From the NCBI GenBank assembly GCA_902569105.1, contig CACFTE010000001.1, positions 124,001 to 188,000 on the forward strand: a stretch of DNA of 64,000 bases, read 5' to 3'. Shown here in pieces: positions 58,267-64,000 of the stretch (position 1 is its first letter; every line of letters starts with the position of its first letter). A program made the position numbers and the translations under genes. Source of the stretch: an uncultured Pelagibacteraceae bacterium. GTDB taxonomy: Bacteria; Pseudomonadota; Alphaproteobacteria; Pelagibacterales; Pelagibacteraceae. The notes under the pieces were generated by a model that saw only the letters and a program-made list of their open reading frames with translations, had not been told where the DNA came from and ran no database searches.

Positions 58267-60041
58267 TGAAATATCCAAAAGATTATCTTGATGAAATTAA
58301 AGCAAGGTTGAAAGTTTCAAATGTAGTTTCAAGAACAGTTAGTCTCAAAAAAAGAGGAAAAGAATTTGTAGGTCTTTCACCTTTCAAAAATGAAAGAACC
58401 CCATCTTTTACTGTAAATGATGAAAAAGAATTTTATCATTGCTTTGCAACTGGCGAACATGGAAATATTTTTGACTTTGTGATGAAAATTCAAAACTTAA
58501 GGTTTGGTGAAGCTGTAAAGTTTTTAGCAAATATAGCTGGCATGAAACCATATACTTTTTCGAAACAAGACGAGCAGAGAGAAAAAGAATGGAAAATTTA
58601 TAAAGAAATTTATCAAACTTATATTGAATATTTTCATAATGAACTTTTAAAAAATACTAGTTCAGCTGAAGCTAGGTCTTATGTTAAAAAAAGAGGACTT
58701 AGGCTTGAGGATGTAAAAACTTTTAAATTAGGTTTTGTTACAAACGAAATTAATTTTTACGATTATCTATCAAAAAAATTCGATACAAAAGATTTAAACA
58801 ACTCTGGGATTTTTTATCACGATGAGAAAAAACAAAAATATATTAATAGATTTAGAGAAAGAATAATATTTCCAATTTATAATATTTCAGGCGACGTAAT
58901 TGCAATAGGTGGAAGAGCAATTAAAGAAAATAATTATATAGCAAAATATATTAACTCCCCAGAAACACAATTTTTCAAAAAGGGTTCAAATTTATATAAT
59001 TTGGATAACTCAAGAAAATTGTCAAATAAAGTGGATTATGTTTATTTGGTAGAAGGTTATATGGATGTTATTGGTTTACACAAAAATGAAATTAAAAATG
59101 TTGTTGCAAATTTAGGAACAGCACTAACACCTCGGCAAATTTTAATATTAAATCAATTTTTTAACAAAATAATAATATGCTTCGATGGAGATGAAAGTGG
59201 TTATAAGGCTGCATTGAGGGCTGCTGAAAATTCAATTATAGAACTTAAACCTGAAAAAAAAATAGTATTTCTTTTTCTTCCTGAAAAACATGATCCAGAT
59301 AGTTATGTAGCAAAGTTTGGAAAAGAGAAATTTTTGGAATTTTCAAATCAAAAAGAAATTGAAATTCATAAATTTATTTTTAATCATTATTACAAGCAAG
59401 TTACTGATGATCCATCCTCAAAAGCTATGTTTGAAAAAAAATTAAAATCTTTAGCTTATACTATAAAGGATGAATTTATAAAAAAATACGTCCTTGATCA
59501 TTATTTAGAGGAAATATCTAAACTTTCACCAAACCTTAATTATAAAAATAATTACCGCAAATCATTAAATGCAAAATCATTGAAAAGTACTCAAAAATAT
59601 TTTAACGAAACTAAATCTCTTACACCCATTGAGATCAAAGAATTTTCTTTTCTCTACATTCTTTTAAAAAAACCAAAATTTGTTAAAGACAATTTTCATT
59701 TAATAGAAAACGTAAAATTATTTACAAATGAAAATAAAATACTCTTTGAAACAATCCTCAAAGATAGTAATAATTTAGAAGATTTAAATCTTAACAATTT
59801 GACCATTGATAAAAATTTAATTGATAGGGTCTTAAAGTATGCTTCAATAAAAAATATCTTGGATAAAGGTTTTATTAAAGATGAGAAAATTGAAAATATA
59901 TTGAGTGATATTCTGAGAGATTTAAAAAATTATGAACTAGAAATGCGCATCCAAGATCTTGAAAAGAAATTTTCACAAGATTTAAGTGAGGATACATTTA
60001 ACCAGTTAAAAGAGCTCAAAAAATTGCAAAATTTGAATTAA
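58266..60041 (+). CDS. dnaG: DNA primase with degenerate zinc-binding domain
   Basis: Synthesises RNA primers at the replication fork. The 591-residue protein has an N-terminal zinc-finger-like domain, the TOPRIM core (YLVEGYMDVIGLHK; IIICFDGDESGYKAALRA) and a short C-terminal DnaB-interaction region. Of the usual CHC2 ligands only C59 remains: the other positions are S38, K41 and T62 (GLSPFKNERTPSF, YHCFATGEHG). Some alphaproteobacterial primases, as I recall, share this loss. The length is normal. It sits between yqeY and rpoD. Confidence 0.96.
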   Translation: MKYPKDYLDEIKARLKVSNVVSRTVSLKKRGKEFVGLSPFKNERTPSFTVNDEKEFYHCFATGEHGNIFDFVMKIQNLRFGEAVKFLANIAGMKPYTFSKQDEQREKEWKIYKEIYQTYIEYFHNELLKNTSSAEARSYVKKRGLRLEDVKTFKLGFVTNEINFYDYLSKKFDTKDLNNSGIFYHDEKKQKYINRFRERIIFPIYNISGDVIAIGGRAIKENNYIAKYINSPETQFFKKGSNLYNLDNSRKLSNKVDYVYLVEGYMDVIGLHKNEIKNVVANLGTALTPRQILILNQFFNKIIICFDGDESGYKAALRAAENSIIELKPEKKIVFLFLPEKHDPDSYVAKFGKEKFLEFSNQKEIEIHKFIFNHYYKQVTDDPSSKAMFEKKLKSLAYTIKDEFIKKYVLDHYLEEISKLSPNLNYKNNYRKSLNAKSLKSTQKYFNETKSLTPIEIKEFSFLYILLKKPKFVKDNFHLIENVKLFTNENKILFETILKDSNNLEDLNLNNLTIDKNLIDRVLKYASIKNILDKGFIKDEKIENILSDILRDLKNYELEMRIQDLEKKFSQDLSEDTFNQLKELKKLQNLN

Positions 60042-60101
60042 ATTTCATAAATTACCCATGGATTTTTTTCGAATTATCAATATATATCTATAGGTTTAAT
60101 T

Positions 60102-61937
60102 GTGGAAAAAATCATAACAAAATCATTTGCTAGATTAATGGGCAGAGGTGTCCACAGAGGATTTATTACTCATGAAGAGTTATTCAAATCTTTAGGAAAG
60201 AGGAATCTCTCTGAAGAAAATTTATCAGAAGCTTTTATACATATTTTGAATGAAAAAATATTTTTGGTTGAGCAAAAATCTGATTTTAAGGCTTTGAAGA
60301 AAAAGGATAGACCTTCCAAAGAAGATGGTAAGGCATCTGAGAAAAGTGATGATCCAATTAGAATGTATTTGAGAGAAATGGGAGGAGTAGAACTCCTTTC
60401 AAGAGAGGGGGAGATTGCAATAGCTAAAAGAATTGAAGCAGGTAAAAATGTTATGCTCGAAGCACTATCTCAAAGTCCTATTACTGCTAATCAGATAAAA
60501 GATTGGAATGAGAAGTTAAATAAAGATGAAATTTTAGTTAGAGAAATAATTGATATCGATACAAATTATATGGAAGATGAGGATACTACATCTAGTTCTA
60601 AAAAATTAACCAATCAAAAAGAAGATGAAGAAAACGAACAAAATAACACAAATAATAATGAAGATGATGAATTTAATCCTACTCTAGCCGCTATGGAAGA
60701 AGAAATAAAACCAAAAATTTTGAAAACTATCGGTTCTTTATCAAAAGAATATTTAAAGTTGGGAAAGTATCATTTAGAAAAATTAAATTGTATTTTAAAT
60801 TCAGTTGAATTCTCTAAATCAAAAGAAAAAAGTTATCAGAAGATATGTGAGAATATTTTAGAAAACATTAAATCATTACAGTTATCCCCAGCTGTATTAG
60901 AGGAATTGGTACAAAAACATTACGTTCAAAATAAAAAAATAATTTCTCTTGAGGGGAATCTGCTAAGACTGGCTATAGGAAATAATATAAATAGAGACGA
61001 ATTTATTAAATTCTATGTAGGTAACGAAATTAATCCAAATCTTAAAAAGTTTTTAGATACCAACCCTGTTTGGAGTAAGTTTTTTCAAAAAAATAAAGAG
61101 GAGTTTAAAAACATAAGAGAAAGACTTATCGAATTTAGTAAAGAACTTAACTTCTCAGTCACAGATTTCAAAAAGCTAGTAAGCAGAGTTCAAAAAGGTG
61201 AGAAAGAGTCAAGAATTGCTAAAAAAGAAATGGTCGAAGCTAATTTAAGATTGGTTATTTCAATAGCAAAAAAATATACTAATAGAGGATTGCAATTTTT
61301 AGATCTTATTCAAGAAGGTAATATAGGTTTAATGAAAGCAGTAGATAAATTCGAATACAGAAGAGGATATAAATTTTCTACATATGCAACATGGTGGATT
61401 AGACAAGCAATCACAAGATCTATAGCAGATCAAGCGAGAACAATTAGAATTCCAGTTCACATGATAGAAACAATAAACAAAATTGTTAGAACACAAAGAT
61501 TAATTTTAAGCGAATTTGGTAGAGAGGCAACACCAGAAGAATTAGCTAAAAAACTCAGAATGCCATTAGAAAAAGTTAGAAAAGTTTTAAAAATATCTAA
61601 AGAACCAGTTTCTTTAGAAAAACCTGTTGGGGATGAGGAGGATAGCAGTTTAGGAGATTTTATCGAAGATACAAAAGCTTTAGATCCAATGGATCAGGCA
61701 ATTAAATCTAATTTAAGTGAAGCAACAACCAAAATACTATCTACATTAACTCCGAGAGAAGAAAGAGTTTTAAGAATGCGTTTTGGTGTTGGAATGAATA
61801 CAGACCATACTCTGGAAGAGGTGGGTCTACAATTTTCCGTTACAAGAGAGAGAATAAGACAAATCGAGGCGAAGGCACTCAGAAAACTAAAACATCCAAG
61901 CAGATCAAAGCAACTAAAAAGTTTTTTAGAGAGTTAA
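60102..61937 (+). CDS. rpoD: RNA polymerase sigma factor RpoD
   Basis: Housekeeping sigma factor. The 611-residue protein has region 1.1 (about 1-60), region 1.2 [31 protein letters not shown], an acidic non-conserved insert, regions 2.1-2.4 including [56 protein letters not shown], region 3 and the 4.2 helix-turn-helix [27 protein letters not shown]. The start is GTG, 60 bases after dnaG. Two tRNA genes follow and may be read through. Confidence 0.98.
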   Translation: MEKIITKSFARLMGRGVHRGFITHEELFKSLGKRNLSEENLSEAFIHILNEKIFLVEQKSDFKALKKKDRPSKEDGKASEKSDDPIRMYLREMGGVELLSREGEIAIAKRIEAGKNVMLEALSQSPITANQIKDWNEKLNKDEILVREIIDIDTNYMEDEDTTSSSKKLTNQKEDEENEQNNTNNNEDDEFNPTLAAMEEEIKPKILKTIGSLSKEYLKLGKYHLEKLNCILNSVEFSKSKEKSYQKICENILENIKSLQLSPAVLEELVQKHYVQNKKIISLEGNLLRLAIGNNINRDEFIKFYVGNEINPNLKKFLDTNPVWSKFFQKNKEEFKNIRERLIEFSKELNFSVTDFKKLVSRVQKGEKESRIAKKEMVEANLRLVISIAKKYTNRGLQFLDLIQEGNIGLMKAVDKFEYRRGYKFSTYATWWIRQAITRSIADQARTIRIPVHMIETINKIVRTQRLILSEFGREATPEELAKKLRMPLEKVRKVLKISKEPVSLEKPVGDEEDSSLGDFIEDTKALDPMDQAIKSNLSEATTKILSTLTPREERVLRMRFGVGMNTDHTLEEVGLQFSVTRERIRQIEAKALRKLKHPSRSKQLKSFLES

Positions 61938-61943
61938 CATATA

Positions 61944-62018
61944 GGGCCGTTAGCTCAATAGTAGAGTACTGCATTGACATTGCAGGGGTAGTTGGAGCGT
62001 AACCAACACGGCCCACCA
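61944..62018 (+). tRNA. tRNA-Val (GAC) with atypical D- and T-loops
   Basis: A 75-base cloverleaf with a perfect seven-pair acceptor GGGCCGT/ACGGCCC, D-stem GCTC/GAGT, anticodon stem CTGCA/TGCAG with loop TTGACAT (anticodon GAC at 61976-61978), T-stem GTTGG/CCAAC and encoded CCA. The T-loop at 61996-62002 reads AGCGTAA instead of TTCRANY, so positions 54, 55 and 58 are non-standard. The D-loop AATAGTA lacks the G18-G19 pair. Stems are intact, so it is not simply decayed; the elbow contact must differ. It starts six bases after rpoD. Confidence 0.85.
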
Positions 62019-62069
62019 TTTATTAAATTTGATAAGCATTAAAAAATGTTATAATGATTTCTTATCTTA

Positions 62070-62146
62070 GGGCCTGTAGCTCAGTTGGTTAGAGCAGTAC
62101 ACTCATAATGTATTGGTCCCAGGTTCGAGTCCTGGCGGGCCCACCA
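62070..62146 (+). tRNA. tRNA with CAT anticodon (probably tRNA-Ile2, else elongator Met)
   Basis: A full 77-base cloverleaf: acceptor GGGCCTG/CGGGCCC, D-arm with GG, anticodon loop CTCATAA (CAT at 62104-62106), standard TTCGAGT T-loop, discriminator A, encoded CCA. The GGGCCTGTAGCTCAG 5' half resembles alphaproteobacterial tRNA-Ile, so a lysidine-modified Ile2 tRNA reading AUA is favoured over elongator Met. It is not initiator-like (the acceptor begins with a G-C pair). Identity remains unresolved. Confidence 0.9.
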
Positions 62147-62147
62147 T

Positions 62148-62747
62148 CTATCCACTTATAAAATTTCTTAAATTTAAAAAAAGAACTTTTATATCTCCCT
62201 CGCCGTTTTGAATAATTGAATTAAATTCTTCCCTTTGTGTTCTTGCTAAACTTAAACCTTCAATTATTAAATCTCTAACAAGGGGTTTTTCAGGATTAAC
62301 AGTATATACCCTCCAATCAATTTTAATTTCCGGTCTCTTTTCATCAGCTTCTAATACTGAGAAAACAATAGTGTATTTACTATTTATAACCTCTTCAGAT
62401 ATTACGTTAATTTTTGGGTCTGTATATTCGGACAATCTACTTGAGAAACTTTTCAAAAAATATTTTCTAAATAAATTTTCATATTCTTTGATCTGATCCT
62501 CGTTCAATGTTTTTCTATATTTGCCTAACGTATATCTTCCAATACCATCTATATCTACATTCTTTTCTGCTAAATTTATTAATTTTTCCATTTTTTGTTC
62601 TTTGCTCTCATTACTTGCTAATACTTTTGATGCTTCTGAAGTTAGTTTAGAGATAAATAGTTTAGAATCTGCAAATACTTTTGAATTTGGTAAAATAATT
62701 AGAGCTAGAATTATAAGAAATATTTTTTTTATTTTCTTAAATTTCAT
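62148..62747 (-). CDS. mlaC: MlaC-type phospholipid-binding periplasmic protein
   Basis: Carries phospholipids between the outer-membrane MlaA complex and the inner-membrane MlaFEDB transporter. The 199-residue protein has a signal peptide (about 1-26), then the MlaC/Ttg2D pattern: NVDIDGIGRYTLGKYRKTLNEDQIKEYENLFRKYFLKSFSSRLSEY, IDWRVYT, and VRDLIIEGLSLARTQREEFNSIIQNGEGDIKVLFLNL. It ends one base after the tRNA(CAT) gene on the other strand. Downstream partner of mlaA. Confidence 0.92.
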   Translation of the reverse strand: MKFKKIKKIFLIILALIILPNSKVFADSKLFISKLTSEASKVLASNESKEQKMEKLINLAEKNVDIDGIGRYTLGKYRKTLNEDQIKEYENLFRKYFLKSFSSRLSEYTDPKINVISEEVINSKYTIVFSVLEADEKRPEIKIDWRVYTVNPEKPLVRDLIIEGLSLARTQREEFNSIIQNGEGDIKVLFLNLRNFISG

Positions 62748-62760
62748 GAATAGATAATAG

Positions 62761-63546
62761 TTATTGAGTTTCTATCTCATCCCAATCACTATCATTCATT
62801 GTCTCTGTAATATCATCTGAGTTAGCAATTTTTTTTCTTCTGTCTTGCAGATATAAACTTTTAACTGATGCATAAAAATCAAGTGAGTTTTTTTCTAAGT
62901 TGTCGAACGATTCAATATTTTTTGCCCTAAAATCTATACCGTTAGTTCCAACTGAAGCATAATAATCAAAATCAGATACATATCGTGTATCGTTTCTCAC
63001 TGTGATATTATACCAAGCATCACCACCCATATAATTTGCTAGTGATCCTATTGTGTCCCTTACAGTTGATGGTCCTAAAATCGGTAGAACAATATAGCAT
63101 CCTTCTCCAACTCCCCATGTTCCTAAGGTTTGTCCCCAATCTTCTTTTTCATAATCATTTAAACCTATTTTTGAGGCTGGATCAAAAAATCCTAAAATAC
63201 CAATTGTACTATTCACAATGAACCTGCCAGTATTTTTTCCAGCTAAACCAATTTCTCCTTGAAGCAAGTTGTTTGGTATGGTCACAACAAGAGACAAATT
63301 ATTTAAGGCGTTGCTTGTTCCAGTCCTTAAAGGTGATGGTAAGTATCTATATCCTTTAGCTAAAGGTTCTACGATTACATTATCTAAAACCTGATTAAAA
63401 GCAAATACACCTCGATTAATTGTCTCAAAACAATCTTTTACCTCTCCATTTGAATTCTTGGACAATTCATTTTGACCATCACTTCCTGCGATCGACGAAG
63501 TTGAAACAAAGAGTGAAAAAATAAAAATTATAAATATTCTATACAT
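62761..63546 (-). CDS. mlaA: MlaA/VacJ-family outer-membrane phospholipid protein, no lipobox
   Basis: Removes misplaced phospholipid from the outer leaflet. The 261-residue protein has a signal peptide (MYRIFIIFIFSLFVSTSSIAG), which sets the start; an upstream in-frame ATG 24 codons earlier overlaps the divergent amidase. The family core is FAFNQVLDNVIVEPLAKGYRYLPSPLRTG, GFFDPASKIGLNDYEKEDWGQTLGTWGVGEGCYIVLPILGPSTVRDTIG. E. coli MlaA is a lipoprotein, but no lipobox Cys follows the signal here. It precedes mlaC by 13 bases. Confidence 0.92.
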   Translation of the reverse strand: MYRIFIIFIFSLFVSTSSIAGSDGQNELSKNSNGEVKDCFETINRGVFAFNQVLDNVIVEPLAKGYRYLPSPLRTGTSNALNNLSLVVTIPNNLLQGEIGLAGKNTGRFIVNSTIGILGFFDPASKIGLNDYEKEDWGQTLGTWGVGEGCYIVLPILGPSTVRDTIGSLANYMGGDAWYNITVRNDTRYVSDFDYYASVGTNGIDFRAKNIESFDNLEKNSLDFYASVKSLYLQDRRKKIANSDDITETMNDSDWDEIETQ

Positions 63547-63601
63547 ACTACTATTTTTTATTGTATCTTTTACAAAAGTAAATCTATATTTTGTACTCTT
63601 T

Positions 63602-64000
63602 ATGTTAAAAATACCCATTAAAACCCTAATTAATTATTCTCCAAATTTTACAACCTATAAAAGAAATAAGAAAAACATTAAATATCTTATTTTTCATTAC
63701 ACTGGAATGAGTAGCGAAAGTAAGGCAATAAATAGACTAATAGATGTCAGAGCTAAAGTAAGTTGTCATTACTTTATAAAAAGGAGTGGAAAAATTATTT
63801 TGATGGTTCCTGAGATTTATGAAGCATGGCACGCTGGAAAATCAAATTGGAAAAATGACAATTCCTTAAATAAAAAATCTATAGGAATTGAGATTTCAAA
63901 TAAAGGTCATGAATTTGGATATCAAAAATATACAAAAAAACAAATTAGATCTTTAGTCAAAATATCAGATTTTTTGATTAAAAAATACAAGATTCAAAAA
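63602..64000 (+). CDS. N-acetylmuramoyl-L-alanine amidase, N-terminal part (runs off the window)
   Basis: The first 133 codons of a gene cut by the window end. The protein begins MLKIPIKTLINYSPNF and has the Amidase_2 zinc-site blocks YLIFHYTGMSSESKAI, VSCHYFIKRSGKII, ALMVPE-like ILMVPEIYEAWHAGKSNW and SIGIEISNKGHE. These match the AmpD/AmiD group that cuts the peptide from muramic acid. No signal peptide is visible, so a cytosolic recycling enzyme (AmpD-like) is likely. It is divergent from mlaA with 55 bases between starts. Confidence 0.9.
   Translation, partial: MLKIPIKTLINYSPNFTTYKRNKKNIKYLIFHYTGMSSESKAINRLIDVRAKVSCHYFIKRSGKIILMVPEIYEAWHAGKSNWKNDNSLNKKSIGIEISNKGHEFGYQKYTKKQIRSLVKISDFLIKKYKIQK

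Noticed and set aside
63547-63618. Upstream ATG for mlaA
   Set aside because: It would overlap the divergent amidase start and bury the signal peptide 24 residues inside the protein.

Overview
The window looks like chromosomal DNA of a SAR11-type alphaproteobacterium (Candidatus Pelagibacter or a close relative). The evidence is very AT-rich coding sequence, extreme compaction (no gene-free stretch reaches 300 bases; neighbours commonly share ATGA or TAATG start/stop overlaps), a CcrM-type methyltransferase, alphaproteobacterial F0 ATP synthase with b and b' subunits, mitochondrial-like cytochrome c oxidase and bc1 genes, and a carotenoid-to-retinal gene set that normally serves proteorhodopsin. 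The species assignment is inference from gene content and style; no search was run.

Layout. 1-5213 (+): end of a cytochrome c oxidase operon (tail of a small protein, ctaG, coxC, SURF1), then thrC, a peroxiredoxin, an unrecognised gene and a MORN-repeat gene. 5214-7358: a small accessory zone holding a secreted glycosidase-like gene and a gene with an exactly duplicated helix-turn-helix-like unit, punctuated by three copies of a GGGGCGTTCTGTTGCC repeat. 7359-20000 (-): one long same-strand run, dciA, dsbA-like, smc, atpI-B-E-F'-F, crtI-crtB-crtY-blh, ispH, thrB, rnhA. 20001-22122 (+): mutY and a UbiH-like monooxygenase. 22119-24550 (-): udg, rnhB, ccrM. 24562-28484 (+): TPR protein, ispE, tRNA-Gln, cca. 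28471-30249 (-): trmL, hemF, greA. 30319-32896 (+): petABC. 32873-38794 (-): lgt, midA-like, pgeF, prs, rplY, pth, ychF. 38839-41475: ubiK (+), then marR, ompR-like and envZ-like genes (-). 41541-48160: ilvE (+), then uvrB, pteridine-reductase-like SDR, folB, uvrC, pgsA (-). 48197-52608: aspC, a Rossmann protein, trxB (-), an ELM1-family gene and a 2OG-oxygenase-like gene. 52605-57681 (-): carA, carB, a MOSC gene and two tiny membrane-protein genes. 57805-62146 (+): yqeY, dnaG, rpoD, tRNA-Val, tRNA(CAT). 62148-64000: mlaA-mlaC (-) and the start of a divergent peptidoglycan amidase.

How it fits together. The strongest theme is energy conservation: terminal oxidase assembly, bc1 complex and F0 ATP synthase are all here, and the retinal pathway sits about 30 bases downstream of the last F0 gene on the same strand. 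No proteorhodopsin gene and no crtE are in the window. Other coherent blocks are nucleotide-excision repair with folate genes (uvrB/uvrC/folB), base-excision repair with DNA methylation (mutY, udg, ccrM, rnhB) and outer-membrane lipid trafficking (mlaA/mlaC).

Items most worth a second look: the repeat-punctuated accessory zone with its 114-base exact repeat; a tRNA-Val(GAC) gene with perfect stems but without the normal T-loop and D-loop elbow residues; an SMC protein of only 857 residues without a recognisable hinge; four GANTC sites within 77 bases at the ccrM start; and cofactor-binding residues missing from DnaG (zinc) and the uracil-DNA glycosylase (iron-sulfur). No CRISPR array, insertion sequence, rRNA or prophage was seen.
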